A stretch of 64,000 nucleotides of DNA from Streptococcus mitis (GTDB lineage Bacteria > Bacillota > Bacilli > Lactobacillales > Streptococcaceae). The translations under genes were made by a program, and so were the position numbers. This document shows, piece by piece, positions 36,265 through 46,766 of this stretch. The stretch is taken from positions 80,001 to 144,000 of the forward strand of contig NZ_JPFW01000001.1 of assembly GCF_000722705.1 (NCBI RefSeq), in the 5' to 3' direction. The first letter of the stretch is position 1; the number at the start of each line of letters is the position of its first letter. The notes under the pieces were generated by a model. That model made no database searches. It was given only the letters and a program-made list of their open reading frames with translations, and was not told where the DNA came from.

Positions 36265-37113
36265 TTAGAATGCTTTCCCAACCAGAATCTCAGCCTCAAT
36301 GGTAATCTCTGTCAGTTGGCTCCAGTCAATCTTAGTCGGGTCGATGTGAAAGAGTAGGGGCGTCATGCTGAGTAGGGCTTGGAGCTGATCTGCTGTGATA
36401 GTCTTAGTCAGAGAGGCAGTTTGACTAGATAGGATGGTAAAGTGTTCTTGGAAATGATTTTTGATATCTTGGTTGGAATAATCCTTGTTTATCAGCTGGT
36501 CTTGTACCTTCTGACGGATTTCTTTGAGGTGATTTTCAGTTGGGATAACCTTTATCAAGATACCGTCTTTGGATAAAACGCGACGAAATTCTCCATAGTT
36601 GGCAGGCGAAAAGATATCAAGCAGGATATCCATGCTGGCGTCTTTTATAGGAAGACGAGCTAAGTCACCAACGAACCAATTGACTGCCCAGTTGGGTTCA
36701 CTTTTGGAAGCGATTTGGACAGAATCTTTGGAGATGTCAAAGGCATAGAAGGTTTTGTCAGGATGCCTTTCTTGAAGCTTGCGAGAATAGAATCCTTCGC
36801 CACAACCGATATCTAAAATTGTTTTGGTAGTTTTTGTGCTTGCAAGTAAGTCAGATACAGCATCTAAAATAGCCTGATAAAATCCAGCTTCTAGGATTTG
36901 TTGACGGTTTTGAAAATTTTCCTTGTCGTAGTTGGTAGATTGCTTGATTTGAGGAGCCAGGTTGACATAGCCGAATTTCGCCAAGTCAAAAGAATGGTGA
37001 TTGCTACATTTGAGACTGCCTTCTGCCAGAGCTAGCTTCTCTTGGCAGATAGGACAGGCAAAGGCAGTCGCAGAAGCGAAGCGCTGCAGTTTTGGTTTGA
37101 GATTTGTATTCAT
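36265..37113 (-). CDS. 23S rRNA (guanine-N1)-methyltransferase, RlmA family
   Basis: 282 aa. N-terminal zinc-finger (CPICQEKLALAEGSLKCSNH, then H) followed by a class I SAM methyltransferase fold with ILDIGCGEGFYSRKL (motif I, about 98-112) and DIFSPANYGEFRRVL. Gram-positive members (RlmAII/TlrB) methylate G748 in helix 35, affecting tylosin and telithromycin sensitivity. Stands alone on the minus strand. Confidence 0.9.
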   Translation of the reverse strand: MNTNLKPKLQRFASATAFACPICQEKLALAEGSLKCSNHHSFDLAKFGYVNLAPQIKQSTNYDKENFQNRQQILEAGFYQAILDAVSDLLASTKTTKTILDIGCGEGFYSRKLQERHPDKTFYAFDISKDSVQIASKSEPNWAVNWFVGDLARLPIKDASMDILLDIFSPANYGEFRRVLSKDGILIKVIPTENHLKEIRQKVQDQLINKDYSNQDIKNHFQEHFTILSSQTASLTKTITADQLQALLSMTPLLFHIDPTKIDWSQLTEITIEAEILVGKAF

Positions 37114-37263
37114 AGTTCAAGTGTATCAAAAGAGGCAAATGAAAGCAACTTTAGGATGATTTGTAATAGAATTAAATAGTAGTATAATTACTTTTCAAAC
37201 TACCAAAATTAAATTGCTTTTATATAAAAATTAATATATAATAATAGCTAGGAGGAAATAAGT

Positions 37264-37542
37264 ATGTTAAAAGAAGTATTGAGCGTCGCAAAAGTTGCGA
37301 AAAAATCATCACTCTTTTTAGGTGGTGTTGCATTTGGTACCCTTGGTTTGAAAATCTTAGCAAGTAAGGAAGCTAAAAAAGGCTATTCTAAAGCTTTGGC
37401 TAAGGCTTACAAGTTGAAAGACGAGCTAGATGCATCTGTTTCTGTTGTGAAGCAACATGGAGATGATGTCTTGCAAGATGCCAAATATTTGTACGAGCAA
37501 GAGAAAAAAGAAGAGCAATTAGATAGCCTTATAGGAGAATAA
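37264..37542 (+). CDS. DUF6110-like small membrane-associated protein
   Basis: 92 aa with an N-terminal hydrophobic glycine-rich helix (about 15-31; SSLFLGGVAFGTLGLKILAS) and an amphipathic helical tail. SD AGGAGG. It ends 1 nt before the P-type ATPase gene, with which this family is regularly paired, suggesting it is an accessory of the pump. Confidence 0.8.
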   Translation: MLKEVLSVAKVAKKSSLFLGGVAFGTLGLKILASKEAKKGYSKALAKAYKLKDELDASVSVVKQHGDDVLQDAKYLYEQEKKEEQLDSLIGE

Positions 37543-37543
37543 T

Positions 37544-39607
37544 ATGTCTTTTAAAGTGCTATATAGAGGATATCAACATATCCGACTATCATCTTCTTTT
37601 TCACTTACCTTGGATGTTCAAGACTATCTTCGTTCCTTGGCGAGAGATGAAAAGGGGATTGAGTCTATCCAGTTTTACATGGATCAACAGCACTTTACTC
37701 TACGCATAAAAGAAGGCTTCTCTGTATTAGATAATGCAGAAGCCTTTTTAAAAAGAATTGATAAAGGGAAAGTTTCTGAGTTGATGACTCTTCCCATTCG
37801 TAGAGAAGAGAGTGCTTATTCTATTGTTTCAGGTGCAGCGATTAAGCGTGTGCTTTTTCGTAGTTTTGTGCCGTATCCTATTCGCTATATATGGACTTGT
37901 TATCAGGCTTTGGGTTATGTTAGAGAAGCCTATCAGACCCTAGCGCGTAAGGAACTAACGATGGAGGTCTTGGACTGTTCGGCGATTTTATTATCTTTGT
38001 TTATGAACCAATCCAAGACGGCAAGTAATATCATGTTTATGCTTGATTTGGGAAATCATTTAGATCAATGGTCCTTGAAAAAAACTGCAACAGATTTAGA
38101 ACAGAGTCTTCTTGCAAAAGAGAGCGATGTATTCTTAGTACAGGGCGATACGGTTGTTAGTATCAAGAGTTCCGATGTTCAAATAGGAGATGTCTTGGTC
38201 CTATCTCAGGGAAATGAAATTCTGTTTGATGGACAAGTGGTTTCAGGTTTAGGTATGGTCAACGAAAGCTCCTTGACGGGAGAGAGTTTTCCAGTTGAAA
38301 AAAGAGAGTCTGATTTGGTTTGTGCAAATACAGTATTAGAAACTGGAGAGTTGCGTATTCGTGTAACCGATAATCAGATGAACAGCCGTATTTTACAGCT
38401 GATTGAGTTGATGAAGAAATCTGAAGAAAACAAGAAAACGAAACAACGCTATTTCATCAAGATGGCGGACAAGGTTGTCAAATATAATTTCTTGGGTGCT
38501 GGGCTGACTTACCTATTGACAGGTTCTTTTTCTAAGGCTATTTCTTTCCTATTGGTCGATTTCTCCTGCGCTTTGAAAATCTCTACTCCTGTAGCTTATT
38601 TGACAGCTATCAAGGAGGGGTTGAATCGTGAAATGGTGATTAAGGATGGGGATGTTCTGGAGAAATATCTGGAAGTTGATACTTTCTTATTTGATAAGAC
38701 GGGAACAATCACAACTAGTTATCCTATAGTTGAAAAGGTGTTACCTTTTGGGGACTATAGTGAGGAAGATATTCTCAGAATCAGTGCCTGTCTTGAGGAA
38801 CACATTTATCATCCTATTGCTAATGCTATCGTCAAGCAAGCTGAGATAGAGGGAATTGAACATGAGGAAATGCATGGGAAACTCCAATATATCGCAAGCA
38901 AGGGGATCAAATCTCATATAGATGGGCAACCAGTTCTTATTGGGAATTATGTCTTGATGCAGGATGAGCAGATTCATATCAGTTCGGAACAAAATGCTTT
39001 AATTGAAGGGTACAAGAGTCACTACAATCTCTTATTCTTGGCTTATCAGAATGAATTGATTGGAATGTTCTGTATTCATACTCCTTTGAGAAAAGAAGCA
39101 AAAGCAGCCTTGGAGAAACTTAAGGCACAAGGGAAAAAATTGATTCTGGCAACAGGGGACACCTTGGTTAGAACAGAGGAATTAGTCAAAGATTTGCCCT
39201 TTGATCAGGTCTATACAGACTTGAAACCTGATGGGAAATTTGAGTTAGTAGAGGAACTGCAGAAAGCAGGTCACACTATTTTGATGGTTGGAGATGGATT
39301 GAATGACTCAGCGGCTCTAACCCTATCAGATATCGGTGTGGTGATGAATGAGAGCGCAGACATTTCTAAGCAGATGAGCGATATCTTATTGTTAGATAAT
39401 CGCTTGGATTTCTTCCAAGAGTTGGATTGGCTATCATCATCTTTGCAAACACTCATCAAGAAGAATATTCAAGATACCGTCGTCGTAAATAGTAGTTTGA
39501 TTGGCTTTGGCTTGTTTAATTGGCTCAGTCCTTCAAACCTCTCTATCTTACATAATCTGACAACCTTACGCATAGTCCTGCGTAGTCTGTCTATTAATAG
39601 TCAATGA
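37544..39607 (+). CDS. P1B-type cation-transporting ATPase
   Basis: 687 aa. Actuator motif LTGES (about 244), phosphorylation motif DKTGT (Asp384), HP motif in EEHIYHPIANAI, hinge GDGLNDSAAL. The membrane metal-site helix reads FSCALKISTPVAYL (SCA in place of the CPC of Cu/Zn pumps). There is no N-terminal CxxC metal domain, only a ferredoxin-like region. Likely a metal exporter of the Mn/Fe-type, but specificity is inferred. The final AGT CAA TGA belongs to a BOX repeat. Confidence 0.9.
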   Translation: MSFKVLYRGYQHIRLSSSFSLTLDVQDYLRSLARDEKGIESIQFYMDQQHFTLRIKEGFSVLDNAEAFLKRIDKGKVSELMTLPIRREESAYSIVSGAAIKRVLFRSFVPYPIRYIWTCYQALGYVREAYQTLARKELTMEVLDCSAILLSLFMNQSKTASNIMFMLDLGNHLDQWSLKKTATDLEQSLLAKESDVFLVQGDTVVSIKSSDVQIGDVLVLSQGNEILFDGQVVSGLGMVNESSLTGESFPVEKRESDLVCANTVLETGELRIRVTDNQMNSRILQLIELMKKSEENKKTKQRYFIKMADKVVKYNFLGAGLTYLLTGSFSKAISFLLVDFSCALKISTPVAYLTAIKEGLNREMVIKDGDVLEKYLEVDTFLFDKTGTITTSYPIVEKVLPFGDYSEEDILRISACLEEHIYHPIANAIVKQAEIEGIEHEEMHGKLQYIASKGIKSHIDGQPVLIGNYVLMQDEQIHISSEQNALIEGYKSHYNLLFLAYQNELIGMFCIHTPLRKEAKAALEKLKAQGKKLILATGDTLVRTEELVKDLPFDQVYTDLKPDGKFELVEELQKAGHTILMVGDGLNDSAALTLSDIGVVMNESADISKQMSDILLLDNRLDFFQELDWLSSSLQTLIKKNIQDTVVVNSSLIGFGLFNWLSPSNLSILHNLTTLRIVLRSLSINSQ

Positions 39608-39702
39608 AAATCAAAAAGCAAACTAGGAAGCTAGCCGAAAGCTGTACTTGAGTACGGTAAGGCGACGCTGACGTAGTTTGAAGAGATTTTCGAAGAGTAT
39701 AA
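39599..39702 (-). repeat. BOX element (A-C type), overlapping the P-type ATPase stop
   Basis: boxC end AGTCAATGAAAATCAAAAAG, boxA end ACGGTAAGGCGACGCTGACG through TTTTCGAAGAGTATAA; no boxB. Same orientation as the hisS copy. Confidence 0.9.
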
Positions 39703-39726
39703 GGCTAGATAGATGTGCTTATCAAT

Positions 39727-39770
39727 AACAAAAAGGAGTTACCTTTCTTGAGGTTAACTCCTTTTTTTAT
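39727..39770. terminator. Bidirectional terminator between the ATPase and tyrS
   Basis: AAAAAGGAGTTA / TAACTCCTTTTT, inner ACC and GGT arms, with T-runs on both strands. Confidence 0.9.
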
Positions 39771-39788
39771 AGATCAATGTTGAACAGT

Positions 39789-41045
39789 TTAGTAAGTCAA
39801 TACAAAGTATTTTTTCTTCCCACGGCGGATAACAGTCAGTTCGTTCTCAAGCTTATCTGCGTCACTCAAGACATAGTCAAGGTCTTGGATGCGGTCGCCG
39901 TTGACGTAGATAGCTCCGTTTTGGACGTCTTCACGGGCTTGGCGTTTTGAGTTAACCACACCAGCAGAAACGAGCAGTTCTACGATATTGTGGTTTTCAT
40001 CTGCTTGAACTTGGTAGTTTGGTACACCACGAAGTCCTTGTTTGAGCTCTTTAACAGAAAGATTCTTGATGTTTCCTGCAAAGAGTTGCTCAGTGATGTT
40101 GAGGGCTTCTTTGTAAGCTTCTTCGCCGTGAACAAGTGTAACGACTTCACGAGCCAAGACTTTTTGTGCCAAGCGTTCATGTGGAGCTGCTTCAAATTGT
40201 TTGCGGATGTCTTCAATCTCATCAAGTGACAAGAAAGTAAAAATCTTCAAGAAGCGAACAGCGTCAGCGTCCATCACGTTCATCCAGAATTGGTACATTT
40301 CGTATGGAGAAGTCTTTTCAGGATTGAGCCAAACTGCGTTTCCTTCTGATTTACCAAACTTCTTACCAGTTGCATCTGTAATCAATGGAACAGTGATAAC
40401 GTGGCCAGTCTTGTCAGCCTTACGACGAAGCAATTCAGTACCAGCTGTCATATTTCCCCACTGGTCAGAACCACCGATTTGTAGTGTTACGTTGTGGTCT
40501 TGGTTAAGGACGAAGAAGTCGTACCCTTGCATGATTTGGTAAGCAAACTCAGTGTAAGAAATTCCTGTTTCGATCCGTTTTTTCACAGACTCCTTGCTCA
40601 TCATGTAGTTGACAGTAAAGTATTTTCCGATATCACGGAGGAAGTCAATGAAGCTGATGCTGCCAAACCAGTCGTAGTTGTTGACCATGACAGCTTTATT
40701 TTCGCCATTTTCAAAGTCAAGAAAACGAGAAAGTTGTCCTTGGATAGACTTGACCCAGCCATCTACTGTGTCTTTTGTTTGGAGACTACGTTCAGCATCT
40801 TTGAAGGACGGATCTCCGATGAGACCTGTAGCACCGCCAACGAGCGCATAAGGTTTGTGACCTGCTAGTTGCAAGCGACGACTTGTCAAGATTGCGACAA
40901 GGTGGCCTAGGTGAAGGCTGTCAGCAGTTGGATCGTAGCCAGTATAATAAGAAACTTGACCTTCTTCTAGGGCTTTACGCAAAGCTTCTTCATCAGTCGT
41001 TTGAAAAATCAAACCACGCTCTTTTAGCTCATCAAAAATGTGCAT
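39789..41045 (-). CDS. tyrS: Tyrosyl-tRNA synthetase
   Basis: Class I synthetase (418 aa). HIGH-type motif in [20 protein letters not shown]-type KFGKSEG, and an S4 domain at the C-terminus (about 350-415; [20 protein letters not shown]). Minus-strand extended -10 TGA-TACAAT lies upstream in the spacer shared with pbp1b. No T-box leader is visible. Confidence 0.98.
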   Translation of the reverse strand: MHIFDELKERGLIFQTTDEEALRKALEEGQVSYYTGYDPTADSLHLGHLVAILTSRRLQLAGHKPYALVGGATGLIGDPSFKDAERSLQTKDTVDGWVKSIQGQLSRFLDFENGENKAVMVNNYDWFGSISFIDFLRDIGKYFTVNYMMSKESVKKRIETGISYTEFAYQIMQGYDFFVLNQDHNVTLQIGGSDQWGNMTAGTELLRRKADKTGHVITVPLITDATGKKFGKSEGNAVWLNPEKTSPYEMYQFWMNVMDADAVRFLKIFTFLSLDEIEDIRKQFEAAPHERLAQKVLAREVVTLVHGEEAYKEALNITEQLFAGNIKNLSVKELKQGLRGVPNYQVQADENHNIVELLVSAGVVNSKRQAREDVQNGAIYVNGDRIQDLDYVLSDADKLENELTVIRRGKKKYFVLTY

Positions 41046-41161
41046 GTGTCTTTTCTCCTTTTTAAAATTATTGTTTCTAACTATTGTATCACAAACTTGG
41101 GCAATAGCCTAGCAGAATAGGGAAGAAAGTGGCTATTTTATTGAAAGTTTCCCTTTTGTGG

Positions 41162-41167
41162 TATAAT
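41162..41167 (+). promoter_or_regulatory. pbp1b promoter -10
   Basis: TATAAT at 41162-41167; TTGAAA at 41141-41146 is a 15-bp-spaced -35 candidate. Very short leader: the ATG is at 41187. Confidence 0.55.
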
Positions 41168-41186
41168 AAATAGAGTGAGGAAATCC

Positions 41187-43661
41187 ATGCAAAATCAATT
41201 AAATGAATTAAAACAAAAAATGCTGGAATTTTTCCAGCTAGTAAAATCAAACATAAATCATAGAAAATCAGAGAAAGTCTCAGAAGAGAAGAAGTCGGAT
41301 GTGACAGGTGGGCGAATTTTGTCTATCTTAGGGAGCATTTTAGCTGCTATCAAGGGAGTTTTGAATATTCTCTTTATTCTAGGCTTTATCGGTGGACTTT
41401 TTGGTGCTGGTGTAGCTCTTGGTTATGGAGTTGCTTTGTTCGATAAGGCTAAGGTTCCGCCAGCGGAGGACTTGGTCAAGCAGGTTAAGAATGTTTCTTC
41501 AATCTCAGAAATTGTTTATGCAGATGGGAGTGTCATTGCTTCTATCGAGAGTGATCTACTGCGAACTTCTGTCTCATCTGAGGAAATATCGGACAATCTT
41601 AAAAAGGCTATCGTTGCTACCGAGGACGAACATTTTCTTGAACATAAAGGGGTTGTGCCAAAAGCTGTGATTCGGGCGACCTTGGGAACCTTTGCAGGTT
41701 TGGGCTCATCTAGCGGGGGCTCGACCTTGACTCAACAGCTAATCAAGCAACAAGTGGTCGGAGATGCTCCTACCTTGGCTCGTAAGGCTACAGAAATTGT
41801 CGATGCCCTTGCTTTAGAAAGAGTGATGGGAAAAGATGAGATCCTAACAGCCTATCTCAATATCGCTCCTTTTGGTAGAAATCATAAAGGGCAAAACATT
41901 GCAGGTGTCCAGCAAGCTGCTGAAGGGATTTTTGGTATTGATGCCAACAAGTTGAGTATTCCTCAAGCTGCCTTCCTAGCAGGTTTGCCCCAGAGTCCGA
42001 TTACTTATTCTCCTTATGAAAACACTGGAGAGTTAAAGAGTGATGAAGACTTAGAACTTGGTTTGAAGCGAGCCAAGGCTGTTCTCTATAACATGTACCG
42101 TACGGGTGCTTTAACTAAGGAAGAATATGACCAGTACAAGGATTATAATCTCAAACAAGACTTCTTGCCATCGGGAACTGTCAATGCTGTTTCGAGAGAT
42201 TACCTTTACTTTACGGCTATGTCTGAAGCGACAGATCGTATGTATGATTATTTAGTTCAGCAGGACAATGTCTCTAGCCAAGAGTTGAAAAAGGAAGCGG
42301 TTCAAAAGGCTTATCATGAGCGAGCGGAGCAGGAACTAAGTAAGGGTGGTTACAAAATCACTACAACAATCAATAAAAAAATCCATACAGCCATGCAAAA
42401 TGCAGTTGCTAACTACGGTCGTTTGGTAGATGATTCGACTGGGCAGCCTGAAGTAGGAAATGTTTTGATGGACAATAAAACGGGCGCTGTTCTAGGTTTC
42501 GTTGGTGGTCGTAATTACCAGACAAACCAAAACAATCACGCTTTTGATACCAAGCGTTCGCCAGCCTCTACAACCAAGCCTTTGCTGGCCTACGGTATTG
42601 CCATTGACCAAGGATTGATGGGAAGTGCTAGTATCTTGTCTAATTATCCGACAAAATTCTCTAATGGCAATCCTATCATGTATGTAAACAGTCCAGGTAC
42701 AGGTATGATGACTCTAGGTGAAGCCTTGAACTATTCGTGGAATATCCCAGCCTATTGGACCTATCGCATGCTTCGTGAGAAAGGTGTGGATGTCAAGGGT
42801 TACATGGAGAAAATGGGTTATGAGATTCCAGAGTATGGTATCGAAAGTCTGCCTATGGGCGGTGGTATTGAAGTCACAGTCGCACAGCATACCAACGGTT
42901 ATCAAACAATTGCTAATAACGGTGTCTACCATCAGAAACATGTAATTTCTAAGATTGAATCATCTGATGGTAGAGTAATCTATGAATTCCAAGACAAACC
43001 AGTTCAAGTGTACTCGAAGGCAACAGCAACGATTATGCAGAGCTTGCTTCGTGAAGTGATTTCATCTCGGATCACTTCAAGTTTCCAAACGGACTTGGCT
43101 GCTATTAATTCAAACTTAGCTCGTGCAGACTGGATTGGCAAGACTGGTACAACCAATGAAGATGAAAATATGTGGCTCATACTTTCGACACCAAGATTAA
43201 CTCTAGGTGGCTGGCTAGGTCATGATGACAATCGCCCGATGGCTAAGGGGGCTGGGCATTATCGAAATGCCAAATATATGGCTCACTTGGTTAATGCTAT
43301 CCAAGAGGCTGAGCCTGGTGTTTGGGGCAATGAACGCTTTAATCTTGATTCTAGTGTGACTCAATCTCAGGTCCTCAGTTCTACAGGGCAGAAACCAGGC
43401 AAAGTAACCGTTAATGGAAAAACGGTGGATCTTTCAGGCTCTACTGTAACGAGCTATTGGGCTAACAAGGCGGGAGCTCCTACGACCAGCTATCACTTTG
43501 CTATAGGAGGAAGTGAATCAGATTATCAAAATGCTTGGTCAAGTATCGTTAGTACCCTACCAACTACTTCCAGCTCAAGCACTAGTTCAAGTAGCAGTTC
43601 AAGTGCTAGCTCTAGCAGTACATCAAGTTCATCATCTACACAACCAAATAGTGGAAGATAG
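41187..43661 (+). CDS. pbp1b: Penicillin-binding protein 1b (class A)
   Basis: Bifunctional peptidoglycan glycosyltransferase/transpeptidase (824 aa from ATG 41187; the GTG four codons earlier is less likely). Cytoplasmic N-terminus, one transmembrane segment (about 50-80), GT51 domain with [11 protein letters not shown] and [12 protein letters not shown], then the transpeptidase with Ser461 in STTK, SWN, and KTGTT. Serine-rich C-terminal tail (SSSSTSSSS type). Scattered amino-acid differences from the pneumococcal PBP1b sequence I remember favour a non-pneumococcal Mitis species. Confidence 0.96.
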   Translation: MQNQLNELKQKMLEFFQLVKSNINHRKSEKVSEEKKSDVTGGRILSILGSILAAIKGVLNILFILGFIGGLFGAGVALGYGVALFDKAKVPPAEDLVKQVKNVSSISEIVYADGSVIASIESDLLRTSVSSEEISDNLKKAIVATEDEHFLEHKGVVPKAVIRATLGTFAGLGSSSGGSTLTQQLIKQQVVGDAPTLARKATEIVDALALERVMGKDEILTAYLNIAPFGRNHKGQNIAGVQQAAEGIFGIDANKLSIPQAAFLAGLPQSPITYSPYENTGELKSDEDLELGLKRAKAVLYNMYRTGALTKEEYDQYKDYNLKQDFLPSGTVNAVSRDYLYFTAMSEATDRMYDYLVQQDNVSSQELKKEAVQKAYHERAEQELSKGGYKITTTINKKIHTAMQNAVANYGRLVDDSTGQPEVGNVLMDNKTGAVLGFVGGRNYQTNQNNHAFDTKRSPASTTKPLLAYGIAIDQGLMGSASILSNYPTKFSNGNPIMYVNSPGTGMMTLGEALNYSWNIPAYWTYRMLREKGVDVKGYMEKMGYEIPEYGIESLPMGGGIEVTVAQHTNGYQTIANNGVYHQKHVISKIESSDGRVIYEFQDKPVQVYSKATATIMQSLLREVISSRITSSFQTDLAAINSNLARADWIGKTGTTNEDENMWLILSTPRLTLGGWLGHDDNRPMAKGAGHYRNAKYMAHLVNAIQEAEPGVWGNERFNLDSSVTQSQVLSSTGQKPGKVTVNGKTVDLSGSTVTSYWANKAGAPTTSYHFAIGGSESDYQNAWSSIVSTLPTTSSSSTSSSSSSSASSSSTSSSSSTQPNSGR

Positions 43662-43663
43662 GA

Positions 43664-43692
43664 AAGTGGCATTGATTGCCACTTTTTTCTTT
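43664..43692 (+). terminator. pbp1b terminator
   Basis: AAGTGGCA / TGCCACTT, 5-nt loop, then TTTTCTTTT. Confidence 0.88.
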
Positions 43693-43717
43693 TGTCCTTT
43701 CGTGTTACAATAAAGGT

Positions 43718-44629
43718 ATGAATCAGTATCAGAAAAAGATTGTTAAAGGAACCATTTATTCGCTTCTATCTGGCTTAATCTGGGGAATCTGTGGAATTCT
43801 AGGAGAGTATTTCTTTACTCATTATCAGGTTTCTTCGGGCTGGATTACCTCTATGCGTTTGACACTGGCAGGGAGTCTTGTGCTCATTTGGTCAGCAATG
43901 CAATTAAAATCACAAGTGTTAGATATCTGGCGAGATAAGAAAAATTACCTGCCCTTTCTAGCCTATGCTATTTTGGGAATTTTCTCAGTCCAGTATTTTT
44001 TCTATCTCTGCGTAGAATACTCAAATGCTGCGACAGCAACTATTTTACAGTTTATCAGCCCTGTCTTTATTCTTTTTTACAATCTTTTGGTTTATCAAAA
44101 ACGAGCGTCAAAAAGCGCTATTTTCTATGTTTTGGTTGCCATGCTGGGTGTTGGCTTGATGGCGACAAAGGGAGATCTCTCTCAGTTATCTATGACACCA
44201 CTAGCGCTTGTGACAGGCTTACTGAGTGCTATGGGAGTCATGTTTAATGTCATCTTGCCTCAACCTTTTGCGAAGCGCTATGGTTTCGTTCCTACGGTTG
44301 GGTGGGGGATGATTTTGGCAGGTTTATTTAGCAATGTCCTCTCGCCAGTGTATCAGCTTTCCTTTACTCTTGATATTTGGAGTATCTTGATTTGCCTCAT
44401 TATCGCTTTCTTTGGGACGGCTTTTGCCTTTTTCATTTCCATGAAGGCGGTGTCCTTGGTTTCTCCCTTGGTGGTTTCTGTTATCAGTGCCAGTGAACCT
44501 CTCTCCTCTGCTCTCTTGAGTGTTTTGTTTTTAGGGTTGGTGGTGAATTGGTCCCTCCTTCTAGCTATGGCCTTGATTATTTTACCCATGATTTTCCTAT
44601 CGATAGAAGAAGCGAAAGAAAGTAGATAA
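43718..44629 (+). CDS. EamA/DMT-family transporter
   Basis: 303 aa from MNQYQKKIVKGTIYSLLSGL, with AAAGG just upstream; the longer frame runs into the pbp1b terminator. Ten hydrophobic segments in two EamA repeats. Drug/metabolite transporter superfamily; substrate unknown. Confidence 0.85.
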   Translation: MNQYQKKIVKGTIYSLLSGLIWGICGILGEYFFTHYQVSSGWITSMRLTLAGSLVLIWSAMQLKSQVLDIWRDKKNYLPFLAYAILGIFSVQYFFYLCVEYSNAATATILQFISPVFILFYNLLVYQKRASKSAIFYVLVAMLGVGLMATKGDLSQLSMTPLALVTGLLSAMGVMFNVILPQPFAKRYGFVPTVGWGMILAGLFSNVLSPVYQLSFTLDIWSILICLIIAFFGTAFAFFISMKAVSLVSPLVVSVISASEPLSSALLSVLFLGLVVNWSLLLAMALIILPMIFLSIEEAKESR

Positions 44630-44655
44630 AAAGTCTTTTCTTAATTCTAAAAGTG

Positions 44656-44664
44656 TGCTATACT
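44656..44664 (+). promoter_or_regulatory. Promoter of the candidate RNA/leader before dapH
   Basis: Extended -10 TGC-TATACT (44659-44664); weak -35 TTTTCT 17 bp upstream. Confidence 0.55.
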
Positions 44665-44670
44665 AGAATA

Positions 44671-44820
44671 GTCAATAAAACACGGGGAGATAGTTGTGAA
44701 GAGTGTTTTTAGGTTGTATCGGTAGGGGCTTGCTTTTACCGACAGCACGTTTTATCTCACATCCCTAAAAATCATACCTAAAAACAAACAAAAAGGCTTC
44801 AAATTTGAGGCCTTTTTTGG
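44671..44820 (+). ncRNA. Candidate structured RNA or attenuating leader upstream of dapH
   Basis: About 150 nt with no ORF, from the promoter to a strong terminator. Visible pairings: GGGGAGATA (44684-44692) with TATCTC plus CCC (44753-44765), enclosing hairpin TCGGTA / TACCGA (44719-44724 / 44737-44742). TTTTTAGGT (44706-44714) with ACCTAAAAA (44776-44784) is mutually exclusive with AAAACAC (44677-44683) / GTGTTTT (44703-44709). The terminator AAAAGGC..GCCTTTT (44791-44819) lies 39 bp before dapH. I cannot assign a known family; it could be an sRNA or a riboswitch-like leader. Confidence 0.55.
44791..44820 (+). terminator. Terminator of the candidate RNA
   Basis: AAAAGGC and GCCTTTTTT arms around a self-complementary TCAAATTTGA core. 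Confidence 0.85.
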
Positions 44821-44857
44821 TAGAATAGGTATCATTAAAATGAACTAGGAGGCGCTT

Positions 44858-45556
44858 ATGACTGCTACAAAAATGAACGCACAAGAAATTATCCAATTTA
44901 TCGCCAATGCTGAAAAGAAAACCAGTGTTAAAGTAACCTTTGAGGGAGAACTTGCAACTGCTATACCTAGCTCTGTTATCAAACTAGGAAATGTCCTATT
45001 TGGAGACTGGAAGGACGTGGCTCCGCTTCTTAATGGCTTGGTAGAAAATCAAGACTATGTTGTTGAGCAAGACGCTCGTAATTCTGCCGTTCCTTTGCTA
45101 GATAAACGTGCTATCAACGCTCGTATCGAGCCAGGTGCTATTATCCGTGACCAAGTTGAAATTGGTGACAATGCTGTTATCATGATGGGAGCAGTTATCA
45201 ATATCGGTGCTGAAATCGGTGCAGGAACCATGATTGACATGGGGGCTATCCTTGGTGGTCGTGCCATTGTTGGGAAAAACAGCCACGTTGGTGCAGGTGC
45301 CGTTCTTGCAGGTGTGATTGAGCCAGCTAGCGCAGAACCAGTTCGTGTCGGAGACAATGTTCTTATCGGAGCCAATGCAGTGGTTATCGAAGGGGTCCAA
45401 ATCGGTAGTGGTTCAGTTGTCGCAGCAGGAGCTATTGTTACCCAAGATGTCCCAGAAAACGTGGTAGTAGCAGGTGTTCCAGCTCGCATTATCAAAGAGA
45501 TTGATGCCCAAACTCAACAAAAAACAGCGCTAGAAGATGCGCTTCGTACCTTGTAA
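44858..45556 (+). CDS. dapH: Tetrahydrodipicolinate N-acetyltransferase
   Basis: 232 aa. DapH N-terminal domain (about 1-85) followed by a left-handed beta-helix of hexapeptide repeats ([20 protein letters not shown] onward; about 90-200). Acetylates tetrahydrodipicolinate in the acetylase branch of lysine/diaminopimelate synthesis; the deacetylase gene follows. SD AGGAGG. The structured RNA upstream may regulate it. Confidence 0.95.
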   Translation: MTATKMNAQEIIQFIANAEKKTSVKVTFEGELATAIPSSVIKLGNVLFGDWKDVAPLLNGLVENQDYVVEQDARNSAVPLLDKRAINARIEPGAIIRDQVEIGDNAVIMMGAVINIGAEIGAGTMIDMGAILGGRAIVGKNSHVGAGAVLAGVIEPASAEPVRVGDNVLIGANAVVIEGVQIGSGSVVAAGAIVTQDVPENVVVAGVPARIIKEIDAQTQQKTALEDALRTL

Positions 45557-45569
45557 TTGTAAATGAAAA

Positions 45570-45601
45570 ATAGAGGCGGAACTCTTTTCCAGCCTCTTTC
45601 T
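45570..45601 (+). terminator. Weak terminator-like hairpin between dapH and the deacetylase gene
   Basis: AGAGGC / GCCTCT, loop of about 14 nt, followed by TTCTGCT. May only attenuate. Confidence 0.45.
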
Positions 45602-45624
45602 GCTATATAGGAGGATAGAGATAG

Positions 45625-46755
45625 ATGTTAGATTTGATTCAGACTAGACGAGATTTGCACCAGATTCCAGAGATTGGCTTGGAGGAGTTCAAGACTCATG
45701 CTTATTTGCTGGATGTAATTGAGACATTGACTGAGGGTAAGGAATTTGTTCAAGTTCGTACTTGGCGGACAGGTATTTTGGTTTATTTGCAGGGAAGTCA
45801 GCCAGAGCGTACCATTGGTTGGAGAACAGATATTGATGGCCTGCCTATCGTCGAACAAACAGGCCTTCCTTTCGCTTCTCAGCACCAAGGTCGCATGCAC
45901 GCTTGTGGACATGATTTTCATATGACCATTGCCTTGGGCTGTCTTGAGCGTGCACTGGAGGAGCAACCAAAGAATAATCTGCTCTTCTTATTTCAACCTG
46001 CTGAAGAAAATGAAGCTGGTGGTATGCTCATGTATGAGGATGGTGCTTTTGGAGATTGGTTGCCAGACCAATTTTATGGTCTCCATGTCCGTCCAGATTT
46101 GAAAGTCGGCCAGATTGCGACTAATACTCATACACTCTTTGCAGGGACTTGCGAGGTGAAGATCCGTTTCAAAGGCAAAGGAGGCCACGCAGCCTTTCCA
46201 CATGAAGCTAATGACGCCTTAGTGGCAGCTAGTTACTTTGTGACCCAGGTGCAGTCAGTTGTCAGCCGCAATGTCAACCCAATCGAGGGGGCAGTGGTGA
46301 CCTTTGGTCTTTTCCAAGCTGGAACAACCAATAATGTCATAGCAGACACAGCCTTTTTGCATGGAACTATTCGGGCCTTGACACAGGACATGAGTCTCTT
46401 GGTGCAAAAGCGGGTCAAAACAGTTGCAGAAGGAGTTGCAGCTGCCTTCGATATGGAAGTCGAAGTTGAACTCAAGCAAGGTGGTTACCTGCCTGTTGAG
46501 AACCATCCAGCCTTGGCGCGTGAACTGATGGACTTCTTTGAAGAAAAAGAGGGAATTGAGTTGATTGATATCGAGCCTGCTATGACAGGTGAAGACTTTG
46601 GTTATCTCCTTTCAAAAGTTGATGGCGTTATGTTCTGGCTAGGTATCGATAGTCCCTATGCCCTTCATCACCCTCAGATGAGTCCTAAGGAAGAAGCCTT
46701 AGCCATTGGGGTAGATGCGGTCTCTAGTTTCCTGAAAAAGAAGGCAGCAGAGTAG
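45625..46755 (+). CDS. N-acetyldiaminopimelate deacetylase (M20 family)
   Basis: 376-aa metallopeptidase-like amidohydrolase. Metal-binding HACGHDFHM (about 92-100), the Glu pair in [10 protein letters not shown], and the catalytic-domain GEDFGYLL. Location right after dapH makes N-acetyl-LL-diaminopimelate the probable substrate, although family members are often annotated as hippurate hydrolase. SD AGGAGG. Confidence 0.9.
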   Translation: MLDLIQTRRDLHQIPEIGLEEFKTHAYLLDVIETLTEGKEFVQVRTWRTGILVYLQGSQPERTIGWRTDIDGLPIVEQTGLPFASQHQGRMHACGHDFHMTIALGCLERALEEQPKNNLLFLFQPAEENEAGGMLMYEDGAFGDWLPDQFYGLHVRPDLKVGQIATNTHTLFAGTCEVKIRFKGKGGHAAFPHEANDALVAASYFVTQVQSVVSRNVNPIEGAVVTFGLFQAGTTNNVIADTAFLHGTIRALTQDMSLLVQKRVKTVAEGVAAAFDMEVEVELKQGGYLPVENHPALARELMDFFEEKEGIELIDIEPAMTGEDFGYLLSKVDGVMFWLGIDSPYALHHPQMSPKEEALAIGVDAVSSFLKKKAAE

Positions 46756-46766
46756 AGGAAGTGTCT

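Noticed and set aside
41046-41160. T-box leader upstream of tyrS
   Set aside because: The spacer is only about 120 bp shared with pbp1b, and no T-box sequence or terminator/antiterminator pair is visible.
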